Shown: positions 10,065 through 19,791, counted from the stretch's first letter. The stretch: 64,000 nt of DNA from Aurantimonas endophytica (GCF_014196845.1 NZ_JACIEM010000004.1:186001-250000), one strand, 5' to 3'. Notes: generated by a model from the letters alone, not told the origin. Numbers and translations: made by a program.

Positions 10065-11669
10065 ATGGCACCCCGCGTTCTCGTATCCGACAAGCTTTCC
10101 CCCACCGCCGTCCAGATCTTCAAGGACCGCGGCGTCGAGGTCGACTATCTGCCGGACCTCGGCAAGGACAAGGAGCAGCTGCTGGCGGTCATCGACAAGT
10201 ATGACGGCCTCGCCATCCGCTCCGCCACCAAGGTCACCGAGAAGCTCATCGAAGCCGCCACGAAGCTGAAGGTCATCGGTCGGGCCGGCATCGGCGTCGA
10301 CAATGTCGACATCCCGGCCGCCAGCCGGAAGGGCATCATCGTGATGAACACCCCCTTCGGCAATTCCATCACCACCGCCGAACATGCTGTCGCGCTGATG
10401 TTCGCGGTCGCCCGCCAGCTGCCCGCCGCCGACGCCTCGACCCAGGCCGGCAAGTGGGAGAAGAATCGCTTCATGGGCGTCGAGATCACCGGCAAGACGC
10501 TCGGCGTGATCGGCTGCGGCAATATCGGCTCGATCGTCGCCTCCAGAGGCGTCGGCCTGAAGATGCGGGTCATCGCCTTCGATCCGTTCCTGTCGACCGA
10601 GCGCGCCAGCCAGCTGGGGATCGAGAAGGTCGAGCTCGAGGAGCTGTTCAAGCGCTCGGACTTCATCACGCTGCACACGCCGATGACCGAGAAGACCAAG
10701 GGCATCATCGACAGGAACGCCATCGCGCAGATGAAGGACGGCGTCCGGATCATCAACTGCGCCCGCGGCGGGCTGGTCGTCGAGGCAGACCTCGCGGAGG
10801 GCATCAAGTCCGGCAAGGTGGCCGGCGCCGGCGTCGACGTGTTCGAGGTCGAGCCGGCGACGGATTCGCCGCTCTTCGGTCTGGAGAACGTCGTCTGCAC
10901 ACCGCATCTCGGCGCCTCGACCACCGAGGCGCAGGAGAATGTCGCGCTGCAGGTGGCCGAGCAGATGGCCGATTACCTGGTGCGCGGCGCCGTGACCAAC
11001 GCCATCAACATGCCGTCGATCACCGCCGAGGAAGCCCCGACGCTGACGCCCTTCGTCAAGCTCGCCGAGGTGCTGGGCGATTTCGTCGGGCAGGTCACCG
11101 AGGAGCCGATCAAGTCGGTTGAGATCGTCTATGACGGCGCGACCGCCGCGATGAACACGCGGGCGCTGACCAGCGCGGCGCTGGCCGGGCTGATCAAGTC
11201 GCAGGTCTCCGACGTCAACATGGTCTCGGCGCCGATCATGGTGAAGGAACGCGGCATCCAGCTGACCGAATCGCGCCGCGACAAGTCCGGCGTGTTCGAC
11301 GGCTACATCAAGCTGACGATCGCCACGGAGAAGCAGACCCGCTCGGTCGCCGGTACGGTGTTCTCCGACGGCAAGCCACGCTTCATCCAGATCAAGGGCA
11401 TCAATCTCGACGCCGAGGTCGGTCGCCACATGGTCTACACCACCAACAACGACGCGCCCGGCATCATCGGCCTTCTCGGCACGACCTTCGGCGAGGCCGG
11501 CGTCAACATCGCCAACTTCCAGCTCGGCCGGAACCGGCCGGGCGGCGACGCGATCGCGCTGCTCTACGTCGACTCGCCGGTGCCGGACGCCGTGCTGGAC
11601 GCGGTGCGTGGCCACAAGGAGATCGCCAGCGCCAAGCGCCTGCAGTTCGACGTCGCCAGCGTCGACTGA
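10065..11669 (+). CDS. serA: D-3-phosphoglycerate dehydrogenase SerA
   Basis: Oxidises 3-phosphoglycerate with NAD, the first step of serine synthesis. The protein has 534 residues, the long form with an intervening domain and a C-terminal ACT domain (about 455-530, with NNDAPGIIGLLGTTFGEAGV) for serine feedback. The Rossmann motif GVIGCGNIG is near residue 146; catalytic R234 (NCARGG) and H281 (TPHLGAS) are present. The ATG at 10065 has AAGGA about 11 bases upstream. It is paired with serC but separated by a repeat-containing spacer, so it may also have its own promoter. Confidence 0.96.
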   Translation: MAPRVLVSDKLSPTAVQIFKDRGVEVDYLPDLGKDKEQLLAVIDKYDGLAIRSATKVTEKLIEAATKLKVIGRAGIGVDNVDIPAASRKGIIVMNTPFGNSITTAEHAVALMFAVARQLPAADASTQAGKWEKNRFMGVEITGKTLGVIGCGNIGSIVASRGVGLKMRVIAFDPFLSTERASQLGIEKVELEELFKRSDFITLHTPMTEKTKGIIDRNAIAQMKDGVRIINCARGGLVVEADLAEGIKSGKVAGAGVDVFEVEPATDSPLFGLENVVCTPHLGASTTEAQENVALQVAEQMADYLVRGAVTNAINMPSITAEEAPTLTPFVKLAEVLGDFVGQVTEEPIKSVEIVYDGATAAMNTRALTSAALAGLIKSQVSDVNMVSAPIMVKERGIQLTESRRDKSGVFDGYIKLTIATEKQTRSVAGTVFSDGKPRFIQIKGINLDAEVGRHMVYTTNNDAPGIIGLLGTTFGEAGVNIANFQLGRNRPGGDAIALLYVDSPVPDAVLDAVRGHKEIASAKRLQFDVASVD

Positions 11670-11687
11670 AGGCCAGGTCGGATCAGG

Positions 11688-11715
11688 ACCGGCGCCGCCT
11701 CAGCGCGGTGCCGGT
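11688..11715. terminator. Inverted repeat at the convergent serA / DMT exporter ends
   Basis: ACCGGCGCCGC (11688-11698) pairs with GCGGTGCCGGT (11705-11715) with one G-U pair and a 6-base loop. It spans the stop of the minus-strand exporter and lies 18 bases past the serA stop. There is no T tract, so termination at this site is uncertain. Confidence 0.35.
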
Positions 11716-12626
11716 TCGCGATCGGCGGGGCGGCCGTCTCGCGGAGCGCCCAGCTCCGCCAGGCTGATGCCGGCGAGCACGAAGGCCAGCGCTGCCAGGT
11801 GATAGGAGTGCAGCTCCTCGCCGACGATGCCCACCGCCAGCATGGCGCCGAAGATCGGCACCAGGTTGATGAACAGGTTCGCCCGGTTGGGGCCGATCAT
11901 CGTGACGCCGCGAATGTAGAGGATCTGGGCGACCAGGCCCGGGAAGATCGCGGTGTAGAGCGCCGCCGACAGCCCCTGCACATCCGGCGCCTGCGCATGG
12001 CCCATCGCCCATTCGGCGAGGGCGAGGGGGATGGAGGTGACCAGTGCGGCGAGTGACAGGACGTAGATCGTCGAGCGCCAGTTGATGTCCGGCTTGAATC
12101 GCAGCGCCACCGTGTAGCCGCCATAGATCAGCACCGCGACGATGATCATCGCGTCGCCGCGGTTGAGATCGAGCGTCAGGAGCGTGGCCAAATCGCCATG
12201 CGCGGCGGTGACCAGGACGCCGATCAGGGTCAGGCTGAAGCCGAGCAGCTGGAAGATCGTCACCCCGGTGCGGAACAGCAGATAATTCGCCGCGAACACC
12301 ACCAGCGGCATCGCCGACTGCTCGATCGTGGCGTTGATCGCCGAGGTATACGTCACCGCCAGATAGAAGATCGCGTTGAAGAGGGTGAAGCCGACGGCGC
12401 CGAGCAGGAACAGGAACGGCAGGTGGCGCCTGATCGTCGGCCATTCCCGGTGGACGTCCCGGAACGCCAGCGGAGTCATGATCAGGCACGCGAAGGCCCA
12501 GCGCAGCAGTGTCAGCAGCATCGGCGAGACGTGGCCGACGGCGAGCTTGCCGGCGATCGCGTTGCCGCCCCAGAACAGGGCGACGACGGCGAGAATCGCA
12601 TAGGGATGGGTGACGAAGCGGGTCAT
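11700..12626 (-). CDS. DMT (EamA) family membrane transporter
   Basis: Protein of 308 residues with about ten hydrophobic segments in two similar halves, the drug/metabolite transporter plan. The first half starts with YAILAVVALFWGGNAIAGKLA, the second with GDAMIIVAVLIYGGYTVALRF. The motif WGGN in helix 1 and the GEELHSYHLAALAFVLAGI stretch near the end are typical of EamA exporters of amino acids or metabolites. It runs convergently with serA and divergently from purA. The substrate cannot be read from sequence; proximity to serine genes is only a weak hint. Confidence 0.85.
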   Translation of the reverse strand: MTRFVTHPYAILAVVALFWGGNAIAGKLAVGHVSPMLLTLLRWAFACLIMTPLAFRDVHREWPTIRRHLPFLFLLGAVGFTLFNAIFYLAVTYTSAINATIEQSAMPLVVFAANYLLFRTGVTIFQLLGFSLTLIGVLVTAAHGDLATLLTLDLNRGDAMIIVAVLIYGGYTVALRFKPDINWRSTIYVLSLAALVTSIPLALAEWAMGHAQAPDVQGLSAALYTAIFPGLVAQILYIRGVTMIGPNRANLFINLVPIFGAMLAVGIVGEELHSYHLAALAFVLAGISLAELGAPRDGRPADREPAPR

Positions 12627-12884
12627 AAGGCGGCTTTAGTTGTTCCCTTGGCTTTCGGCAAATGACATCGGCTTGCCATTGCCGCCGAGCCCCGGCCCGG
12701 ATAGGAGCAGCGCGGTGCCGCACGCCGAGATTGTCGCCAGCGCACTGAAGAACCGCGCCAGTCCTTGAGCGCGCCACCACCGCCGGCCAGCACAGGCCGG
12801 CCTCGCATCACCGGGACGGCTTCTCTATAGTCCGGCCGCTTTCCAGGCAGCATCAGCGGGCACGCGCCCCGCGAAGGAGTTTGA

Positions 12885-14180
12885 ATGGGCAACGTCGTCG
12901 TCGTCGGGTCGCAGTGGGGAGACGAGGGAAAGGGCAAGATCGTCGACTGGCTCTCCGAGCGGGCCGACGTGGTCGTGCGCTTCCAGGGCGGTCATAACGC
13001 CGGCCACACGCTGGTCATCGACGGCGTCTCCTACAAGCTCTCGCTGCTGCCCTCGGGCGTCGTGCGGCCCGGCAAGCTGTCGGTGATCGGCAACGGCGTC
13101 GTCTTCGACCCGCACGCCTTCGTCGCCGAGCGCAAGCGCCTCGAGGCGCAGGGGGTCAGCATCGGCCCCGATTCGCTGCGCATCGCCGACAATGCCGCGC
13201 TGATTCTCTCGCTGCACCGCGAACTCGACGCGACGCGCGAGAACAGTGCCAGCACCGGCACCAAGATCGGCACGACCGGGCGCGGCATCGGCCCCGCCTA
13301 CGAGGACAAGGTCGGACGCCGGGCGATCCGCGTCATGGATCTCGCCCACCCCGAAAGCCTGCCGGAGCGAATCGAGCGGTTGCTCGCCCACCACAACCCG
13401 CTTCGCCGCGGCCTCGGCCAGCCGGAAATCGACGCCGGCACGATTCTCGAGGAGCTGACCTCGGTCGCGGACGAAATCACGCCGTTCATCGACCGCGTGT
13501 GGCGCCTCCTCGACCAGCGCCGCAAGGCCGGCGACCGGATCCTCTTCGAGGGCGCCCAGGGCACGCTTCTTGATATCGACCACGGGACCTACCCCTTCGT
13601 CACCTCGTCGAACACGGTCGCGGGGCAGGCGGCGGCCGGTTCCGGGCTCGGACCCAGCAGTCTCGGCTTCGTGCTCGGCATCACCAAGGCCTATACGACC
13701 CGCGTCGGAGAGGGCCCGTTCCCCAGTGAGCAGGACAACGAGGTCGGCCGCTTCCTCGGTGAAAAGGGCCGCGAATTCGGCACCGTCACCGGCCGCAAGC
13801 GCCGTTGCGGCTGGTTCGACGCGGTGCTGGTGCGTCAGGCCGTGGCGATCAACGGCATCCACGGTCTGGCATTGACCAAGCTTGACGTGCTGGATGGTCT
13901 TGACGAGATCAAGATAGTAGTCGGCTATAGGCTTGATGGAGCCGAGATCGACTATCTGCCGGCAAGTCTTGCTGAGCAACGGCGGATCGAACCCATCTAC
14001 GAGACCTTGGAAGGCTGGAAGGACACGACGGCCGGTGCGCGCCGCTGGAACGACCTTCCGGCCCAGGCCGTCAAATATGTCAGGCACATAGAGGAGCTGG
14101 TGGAAGCGCCCGTCACGCTTCTGTCAACGTCGCCGGAGCGCGACGACACAATACTTGTTCGCGATCCGTTTCAGGATTAG
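12885..14180 (+). CDS. purA: Adenylosuccinate synthetase PurA
   Basis: Forms adenylosuccinate from IMP, aspartate and GTP, the first committed step to AMP. At 431 residues it has the usual length. The N-terminal GTP-binding glycine-rich loop ([10 protein letters not shown]) and the IMP/aspartate motifs [21 protein letters not shown] and GPFPSEQ are all visible. The ATG at 12885 follows GAAGGAG with good spacing. It is followed after 50 bases by an anchored protein of unknown role. The upstream 258-base gap holds only its promoter and that of the divergent exporter; nothing else was recognised there. Confidence 0.97.
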   Translation: MGNVVVVGSQWGDEGKGKIVDWLSERADVVVRFQGGHNAGHTLVIDGVSYKLSLLPSGVVRPGKLSVIGNGVVFDPHAFVAERKRLEAQGVSIGPDSLRIADNAALILSLHRELDATRENSASTGTKIGTTGRGIGPAYEDKVGRRAIRVMDLAHPESLPERIERLLAHHNPLRRGLGQPEIDAGTILEELTSVADEITPFIDRVWRLLDQRRKAGDRILFEGAQGTLLDIDHGTYPFVTSSNTVAGQAAAGSGLGPSSLGFVLGITKAYTTRVGEGPFPSEQDNEVGRFLGEKGREFGTVTGRKRRCGWFDAVLVRQAVAINGIHGLALTKLDVLDGLDEIKIVVGYRLDGAEIDYLPASLAEQRRIEPIYETLEGWKDTTAGARRWNDLPAQAVKYVRHIEELVEAPVTLLSTSPERDDTILVRDPFQD

Positions 14181-14230
14181 AGTCGGGACAGCGATTACCG
14201 AAGATCAAGACTGATGAGTGACTGCAATCC

Positions 14231-16066
14231 ATGGCGGATTTGAGCGGCGTATTACGCAAGACCATTGACGGCCTGCCGCGCGCCACGCCGCAGTTGCGGG
14301 CAAAAGTGTACGAGAAGGCCCGCGCCGCGATCCAGCGGCAGATCCAGGCTGCCAATCCGCCGCTTGCGGAGGATGTGGTAGCGGCGCGGCTTGCCGCGCT
14401 CGAGGACGCGATCGACCGTACCGAGGCCCACTATGTCGGGCTGGAGGGGGGCGATGACGCCGCGCCGGCCGCCGACGTCGCTGCGCCGTCGGTTGCGGCT
14501 CCCGTGCCGGCGCCGGTGCCACCGAAGCCAGCGGTCCCGACGCCTGCCGCGCCGACGCCTGCCGCGCCTCGCCCTGCCTTCATGCCGCGCGCCGAGGCGG
14601 CACCTGCGGTGCCGGGCGTCGATGCATCGCGCGACAGGGATGCCGCGCAGCCCGCGGACGGTCGCGGCTCCGGCTCGCCCTTCCCGGGCTTTCGCAAATC
14701 CTCCGAGCCGGCCCGCAAGGAGCCGCCGCCGTTCTTTCCGATCGCCCCGGAGGAACCGGAGGAGACCGCTCGGCCTGCTTCCGTCGGTGCGCCCTTCATC
14801 GTTTCCCCGGGGAACGGCACCGCTGGCCGCCACGACGACGATGATGACGACGACGTCATTCCCGCCGACATCCGTCATGACGGCACGGATATCCCGGCAG
14901 CCGACGTGTCGGCGCCGCGCTACGGCTCGCGCCAACGCAGCTCGGGCAGCAGCAAGCGCCCGTTGGCAGCCGTGGCCGTGGTGCTGCTGCTGGCCGGGGC
15001 AGGGGCCGCGGGCTGGATCTATCGCGACGAGCTGGAAGCGCTGCTGATCGACACCGGACCCGGAATCGAGACGATCGCCACCGGCGCCGATGAAGCGGCA
15101 CCGGGCGAAGACGAGAGCGCGGTCGACACGGCCGCCACGCCCGCCGAACCCGCGGAAGGGGAGACCGCGCCCGAGGCCGGGACCGACGTGGCGGCAGTGA
15201 CGCCGCCGGCGTCTGCGAACGGCCAGTCGAACCGGCAGTTCACCCAGCGCCTGCTGCCCGACGGTACCGAGGTGGACGAAGGTCCGGCGCCCGGCGCGGC
15301 CAATGCCTTCGACGAGGGCACCGACATCGCCGCCGCCTCGCCCGTCGCCGAGCCCGGCGAGATACCCTCGGCGACGCCGACGGTGACCAGCGAGATCGGC
15401 CAGGATCCGGCGACGGTGGGCGAAGAGGCGCCGGCGGCGGGAGCCCCCGCCGAAGCGACGCCGCCCCCGGCGATCGGCGAGGAGGTCGCGGCGACGGACC
15501 CTGCCGAGGGTGGGCTTCCTGTGGCGCAGAAGGCGGTGTTCTACCAGGAGCGCACGGAGAACACGCCAGGCACGCAGGAAAGCGGCAATGTGGTCTGGTC
15601 GGTGGTCAACGAGCCGCCGTCCGAAGGCCAGCCCGCCGAGCCGGCGATCCGCGCCGTCGCCGACGTGCCGGATGAGAACCTCAAGCTGACCATGACCATC
15701 CGCCGCAACGCCGACCCGACGCTGCCGGCGAGCCACGTCGTCGAGCTGATGTTCGACACGCCGGCCAACTTCGCCGGCGGCGGCGTCGCCAACGTCCAGC
15801 GGCTGGCGCTGAAGGCGACCGAGGAAGCCCGCGGCGAGCCGCTGATCGGCGTCGCCGGCAAGATTTCCGACGGGTTCTTCATCATCGCGCTGAACAATCT
15901 CGACCAGGCGGTGCAGAACAATCTGTCGCTGCTGGAAAGCCAGCAGTGGATCGACATCCCGCTCGCTTACGCCACCGGCCGGCGCGCGCTGATGTCGATC
16001 GAGAAGGGCCTGCCGGGCGACCGGGTGTTCAAGGAAGCGATGGACGCTTGGGCCGCCAAGACCTGA
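14231..16066 (+). CDS. Uncharacterised membrane-anchored protein with long Ala/Pro linker
   Basis: Protein of 611 residues, not recognised by name. The cytoplasmic N-terminus (about 1-70) is helical (LRKTIDGLPRATPQLRAKVY). A low-complexity Ala/Pro/Glu region carries a run of Asp near residue 200 (DDDDDDD). One membrane segment follows at about 240-258 (AVAVVLLLAGAGAAGWIY). Next is another acidic Ala/Pro region and a conserved-looking periplasmic C-terminal domain (about 425-610) with AVFYQERTENTPGTQ and LSLLESQQWIDIPLAYATGRR. It lies between purA and rpoH; I recall comparable proteins at this spot in related genomes. An envelope role is likely, but no enzyme motif is visible. Confidence 0.75.
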   Translation: MADLSGVLRKTIDGLPRATPQLRAKVYEKARAAIQRQIQAANPPLAEDVVAARLAALEDAIDRTEAHYVGLEGGDDAAPAADVAAPSVAAPVPAPVPPKPAVPTPAAPTPAAPRPAFMPRAEAAPAVPGVDASRDRDAAQPADGRGSGSPFPGFRKSSEPARKEPPPFFPIAPEEPEETARPASVGAPFIVSPGNGTAGRHDDDDDDDVIPADIRHDGTDIPAADVSAPRYGSRQRSSGSSKRPLAAVAVVLLLAGAGAAGWIYRDELEALLIDTGPGIETIATGADEAAPGEDESAVDTAATPAEPAEGETAPEAGTDVAAVTPPASANGQSNRQFTQRLLPDGTEVDEGPAPGAANAFDEGTDIAAASPVAEPGEIPSATPTVTSEIGQDPATVGEEAPAAGAPAEATPPPAIGEEVAATDPAEGGLPVAQKAVFYQERTENTPGTQESGNVVWSVVNEPPSEGQPAEPAIRAVADVPDENLKLTMTIRRNADPTLPASHVVELMFDTPANFAGGGVANVQRLALKATEEARGEPLIGVAGKISDGFFIIALNNLDQAVQNNLSLLESQQWIDIPLAYATGRRALMSIEKGLPGDRVFKEAMDAWAAKT

Positions 16067-16115
16067 CGCAGGCTCGGCGTCGGAAGCGGCACGTCACCTG
16101 ATCTGAGCACATAAA

Positions 16116-16147
16116 AAAAGGCCGGCCCCGCGAGGGGTCGGCCTTTT
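16116..16147. terminator. Bidirectional terminator between the anchored protein and rpoH
   Basis: GGCCGGCCCC (16120-16129) pairs with GGGGTCGGCC (16134-16143) with one G-U pair and a GCGA loop. A-rich sequence precedes it and TTTT follows, so it can serve both convergent genes. Confidence 0.85.
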
Positions 16148-16198
16148 CGTTTCTCGACGCTTTGCGTCAGGCTTCGTCCTGCCGCCGGGCGGCGGGCC

Positions 16199-17107
16199 TC
16201 AGGCCGGTTCCTGCACCGGCCGCAGCGCCCGGTTGGTGGCGTCGGCCGTGTCGCGCACGGCCTTCTGCACCTTCTCGAACGCCCGGACCTCGATCTGCCG
16301 CACGCGCTCGCGGCTGATGTCGAACTCGCCGGACAGGGCTTCCAGCGTCAGCGGCTCCTCGGCCAGGCGCCGCGCCTCGAAGATCCGCCGCTCGCGGTCG
16401 TTGAGCACGCCCATCGCGCTGCGCAGCATGCCGCGCCGCTGGTCGAGCTCGTCCTCGCGGGCGAGCAGGTCTTCCTGGGTCTCGCTGTCGTCGACCAGCC
16501 AGTCCTGCCACTCGCCGGACTCGCCCTCGGTTGCCCGGATCGGCGCGTTCAGCGAGGCGTCGCCGGACAGGCGCCGGTTCATCGAGATGACTTCCTCGGT
16601 CGAGACGCCGAGCGACGTCGCGATCTGCTGCACCTGCTCCGGCCGCAGGTCGCCCTCGTCGAGCGCCTGGATCCGGCTCTTCATCTTGCGCAGGTTGAAG
16701 AACAGCCGCTTCTGGTTGGCGGTGGTGCCCATCTTAACCAGGCTCCACGAGCGCAGGATGTACTCCTGGATCGACGCCTTGATCCACCACATCGCGTAGG
16801 TCGCGAGGCGGAAGCCGCGCTCCGGATCGAAGCGCTTGACCGCCTGCATCAGGCCGACATTGCCTTCCGACACGACTTCGCCGATCGGCAGGCCGTAGCC
16901 GCGATAGCCCATGGCGATCTTCGCCACGAGGCGCAGATGACTCGTCACCAGCCGATGCGCGGCATCGCGATCGTCATGCTCGGCGTAGCGCTTCGCCAGC
17001 ATGTACTCTTCCTGCGGCTCCAGCATCGGGAACCGACGGATCTCTTCGAGATAGCGGCTGAGGCCGCCTTCGCCCGAGGCGATGCTCGGAAGATTTGCTT
17101 GGGCCAT
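16199..17107 (-). CDS. rpoH: RNA polymerase heat-shock sigma factor RpoH (sigma-32)
   Basis: Group-3 sigma factor of 302 residues that directs transcription of chaperone and protease genes. Region 2 (RLATYAMWWIKASIQEYIL) and region 4 with its helix-turn-helix (ALSGEFDISRERVRQIE) are intact. The stretch QKRLFFNLRKMK corresponds to the RpoH box that separates it from RpoD. Many alphaproteobacteria have two or more RpoH paralogs; which one this is cannot be decided here. FtsH, its usual degrading protease, is encoded at 2883-4820. It is followed by a shared terminator and preceded by rluD in the same direction, 187 bases away. Confidence 0.94.
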   Translation of the reverse strand: MAQANLPSIASGEGGLSRYLEEIRRFPMLEPQEEYMLAKRYAEHDDRDAAHRLVTSHLRLVAKIAMGYRGYGLPIGEVVSEGNVGLMQAVKRFDPERGFRLATYAMWWIKASIQEYILRSWSLVKMGTTANQKRLFFNLRKMKSRIQALDEGDLRPEQVQQIATSLGVSTEEVISMNRRLSGDASLNAPIRATEGESGEWQDWLVDDSETQEDLLAREDELDQRRGMLRSAMGVLNDRERRIFEARRLAEEPLTLEALSGEFDISRERVRQIEVRAFEKVQKAVRDTADATNRALRPVQEPA

Positions 17108-17294
17108 GTTTGCCCCTCCATCACTGTGCCGGACCGCTCGTCATCGAGCCGGACCGAGCGGAGGCCGCATCACGCCAACCCCCGCAACATGAATAATATG
17201 GGAATGGAAGCAGGCCGATTTCAGGCCGCTGACATACCGGGCCGATGAACGCTGCGTTCGCGATTGCTCTGCGCCAACGCCGCCAGATGCCCAT

Positions 17295-18299
17295 CTACTC
17301 GGGAGGAAAAACGTCGAGTGCGGCGCAAAGTTCCCGCATGTCTGCCGGAAGCGGCGAGCGGAAGTCCAGGTCGTCACCGGTGACGGGGTGGACGAAGCCG
17401 AGGCGGTGGGCATGCAGCGCCTGTCGCTCGAAAGCCTTCACCACCGCGGCTGCCGGCGGCTCGAGCCGCTCGGCCTTGGTGCGGAAGCCGGCGCCGTAGA
17501 CATTGTCGCCGACCAGCGGGTGTCCGACATGCGCCATATGCACGCGGATCTGGTGCGTGCGCCCGGTCTCCAGCGAGCATTCCACCAAGGCGGCCAGCCC
17601 GTCATCCAGCGTCGAGATGGACAGGACACGATAATTTGTCACCGCGTGGCGGGCGTCGCCGCGGCCCTCGGGTACCACCGCCCGCTTGACGCGGTCGGTG
17701 GTGGAGCGGCCGAGCGAGGTGGCGATCGTGCCGACCTTGCGGACGGGCGTGCCCCAGACCAGCGCCAGATAGGCGCGCACCAGCCGCCCGTCCTTGCCGT
17801 GTGCCGCGAACTGCTCGGCGAGGCCGCGATGGGCGATGTCGGATTTCGCCACGACGAGAAGCCCGCTCGTCTCCTTGTCGAGGCGGTGGACGATGCCCGG
17901 CCGCTTGACGCCGCCGACGCCGGAGAGGCTGTCGCCGCAATGGTGGAGGAGGGCGTTGACGAGCGTGCCCGTCCAGTTGCCGGCGCCCGGGTGCACCACG
18001 AGGCCAGCCGGCTTGTCGACGACGACGAGATCGGCGTCCTCGTAGACGATGACCAGCGGAATGTCCTCGGGCAGCGGGTCGGCGTCCAGCGGCGGCGGCT
18101 CGACAAAAGCGACGCTCTCGCCCACGACGAGTCGCCGTTTTGCGGCGGTGACGACGGTGCCGTCGACGCTGACGACGCCGTCGGCGATCAGCCCCTGCGC
18201 CCGGCTGCGCGACAGGCTGTCGCCGCTCTGGCGGGCGATGAACATGTCGAGACGCTGGCCGTCGCTTTCGGCATCGACGAGGAACCGCCTTGTATCCAT
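17295..18299 (-). CDS. rluD: 23S rRNA pseudouridine synthase RluD (RluA family)
   Basis: Protein of 334 residues with an N-terminal S4 RNA-binding domain (about 5-75, SRSRAQGLIADGVVSVDG) and the RluA catalytic domain. The catalytic aspartate is D141 in HRLDKETSGLL; GRTHQIRVHMAHVGHPLVGD is also present. It is expected to convert uridines of helix 69 in 23S rRNA. The start MDTRRFLVDAE at 18299 is preferred over a start 12 codons upstream because CAGGGG sits properly before it and the N-terminus matches the family. It is divergent from a small membrane-protein gene, with rpoH downstream. Confidence 0.9.
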   Translation of the reverse strand: MDTRRFLVDAESDGQRLDMFIARQSGDSLSRSRAQGLIADGVVSVDGTVVTAAKRRLVVGESVAFVEPPPLDADPLPEDIPLVIVYEDADLVVVDKPAGLVVHPGAGNWTGTLVNALLHHCGDSLSGVGGVKRPGIVHRLDKETSGLLVVAKSDIAHRGLAEQFAAHGKDGRLVRAYLALVWGTPVRKVGTIATSLGRSTTDRVKRAVVPEGRGDARHAVTNYRVLSISTLDDGLAALVECSLETGRTHQIRVHMAHVGHPLVGDNVYGAGFRTKAERLEPPAAAVVKAFERQALHAHRLGFVHPVTGDDLDFRSPLPADMRELCAALDVFPPE

Positions 18300-18352
18300 C
18301 GGTTCAACCCCTGTAGGACCCGGGCAGCATGCCAACGCGAGCCGGACCGATC

Positions 18353-18703
18353 ATGACCATCAGAGACGAAGACGAGGCGGAAGCCCCGCTTGATCCGGCC
18401 GTGGAGCGGCTGCGGCGCAAGATGGTGCGGCTCCTGGCTGTCTCGATCGGCGTCATGATGATCGGGGTTATGGCCGTGCTGGCGGCCGTTGTCTACAAAG
18501 CCATGAGCCCCGGCTACCGCCAGGCGCTGGACGGCGCCGAGATCGCGCTCGCCCTGCCGGCGGGCGCCGACATCAGGAGCGTCTCGCTCGACGGCGATCG
18601 CGCATTGGTTCACGCGGCGACGGCAGAGGGCGATCGTCTGTACCTGATCTCGCTGGACGACGGCGCGATTCTCGCGACCTACACGCTGGCCGAGGGCGGC
18701 TAG
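18353..18703 (+). CDS. Small single-pass membrane protein (possibly DUF6476-like)
   Basis: Protein of 116 residues with an acidic N-terminus, a basic patch (RLRRKMVRLLAV) and one membrane helix at about 28-50 (GVMMIGVMAVLAAVVYKAM), followed by an extracytoplasmic domain with beta-like repeats (RSVSLDGDRALVHAATAEGD). It resembles a small conserved alphaproteobacterial family that I tentatively recall as DUF6476. Function is unknown. The start could be 18353 or 18329 (eight codons earlier); neither has a clear ribosome binding site. It is divergent from rluD with only about 50 bases between them. Confidence 0.65.
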   Translation: MTIRDEDEAEAPLDPAVERLRRKMVRLLAVSIGVMMIGVMAVLAAVVYKAMSPGYRQALDGAEIALALPAGADIRSVSLDGDRALVHAATAEGDRLYLISLDDGAILATYTLAEGG

Positions 18704-18886
18704 CCGCCGCGCAGCCGGGCGCGTACACGACCGAAGTCGGCTGCCGGCGCCCGGTTCGCACGGCGTCGAGCCCCGATCACTTCCTCGTTCGGCCCTATCG
18801 ATGCGTCCCAGGGCGGGGTTCCACAATCGACCCGAAACCCCCTTGCACCCGGCGAAAGTGCCGGTTATATCCTCGGCCACTGGCAC

Positions 18887-18961
18887 GCGCCCATCGTCTA
18901 GCGGTTAGGACGGCGCCCTCTCACGGCGCAAACAGGGGTTCGATTCCCCTTGGGCGTACCA
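18887..18961 (+). tRNA. tRNA-Glu (anticodon CTC)
   Basis: A 75-base cloverleaf with encoded CCA. The acceptor stem GCGCCCA/TGGGCGT has one G-U pair at position 1-72. The anticodon stem GCGCC/GGCGC encloses the loop CTCTCAC, which gives anticodon CTC. The T arm is CAGGGG-TTCGATT-CCCCTTG. A second tRNA-Glu with TTC must exist elsewhere to read GAA. Confidence 0.95.
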
Positions 18962-18984
18962 GTCACCTCCCAGTTCCGAGTTTC

Positions 18985-19791
18985 ATGCCCGAGCCCATCC
19001 TGATCGTCGACGCGGAGGATCCGCGCATCGAGCCGTTTCGCGATGTGCGTGAGCGCGATCTCGTCGGCCGCTCCGGCTTCATCGCCGAGGGCACCGTGGT
19101 CCTCGACCAGCTGCTTCAGGCGGAGCGCTTTCGGCCGACCGCATTCCTGATCCTCAGGAATCGCCTCGAAGGCATCCGCAGCCGTCTCGCAGGACTGCCG
19201 GCCGACATCCCCGTCTATGTCGCCGAGCGGGCAGTGTTCGATCGCATCGCCGGCTTCCCGGTCAATCGCGGCGTCCTCGCGCATGGCACGGCGGCGGGTA
19301 CGCCCTGGTCCGTCGCGGCGATCCTGGCGCGCGCGGCTGCCACCGGCCGGCCCGTGGTCGTCGGCATCGAGATCGCCAATCACGACAATCTCGGCGCGAT
19401 CTTCCGCAATGCCGCCGCCTTCGGCGCCGCGGGCATCCTGTTGGACGAGACCTCGTGCCATCCGCTCTATCGCAAGGCCTTGCGCGTGTCCGTCGGCACG
19501 GCCCTCACCTTGCCGTGGTATCGCGGCGGAACGGGAGAGGCGATCGTCGCGGCGTGCGAGGCGGCGGGCTGCCGCGTGCTCGCTTTGTCTCCCTCCGGCG
19601 ACACGCCGCTGACCAGGCTCGACCGCACGGCGCCGGCAGCGCTGCTGCTGGGAGCCGAGGGCAGGGGCCTTCCGGCATCGCTGATGGCCCTCTGTGAAAC
19701 CGTGCGGATCGAGATGCAGCCGGAGGTCGACAGCCTCAACGTCGCGACCGCGGCCGCGATCGTCCTGCACGCGCTCTATTCGGCGGCCTGA
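18985..19791 (+). CDS. TrmH/SpoU family RNA 2'-O-methyltransferase
   Basis: SPOUT methyltransferase of 268 residues that uses SAM to methylate a ribose in rRNA or tRNA. Motif 1 (NHDNLGAIFRNAAAFGA, with the key Asn and Arg), motif 2 (LLLGAEGRGLP) and motif 3 (DSLNVATAAAIVLHAL) of the trefoil-knot domain lie in its C-terminal half. The N-terminal half is the L30e-like RNA-binding region. Length and domain order resemble RlmB-type enzymes, but the exact target cannot be decided. It starts 24 bases after the tRNA-Glu gene, and its 3' end overlaps the opposite-strand gene by 16 bases. Confidence 0.85.
   Translation: MPEPILIVDAEDPRIEPFRDVRERDLVGRSGFIAEGTVVLDQLLQAERFRPTAFLILRNRLEGIRSRLAGLPADIPVYVAERAVFDRIAGFPVNRGVLAHGTAAGTPWSVAAILARAAATGRPVVVGIEIANHDNLGAIFRNAAAFGAAGILLDETSCHPLYRKALRVSVGTALTLPWYRGGTGEAIVAACEAAGCRVLALSPSGDTPLTRLDRTAPAALLLGAEGRGLPASLMALCETVRIEMQPEVDSLNVATAAAIVLHALYSAA

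Noticed and set aside
14510-14570. Tandem GCCGACGCCTGCCGCG repeats as a possible regulatory repeat or CRISPR-like array
   Set aside because: They encode the Ala/Pro/Thr linker of the anchored protein in frame; there are only a few imperfect copies without spacers.
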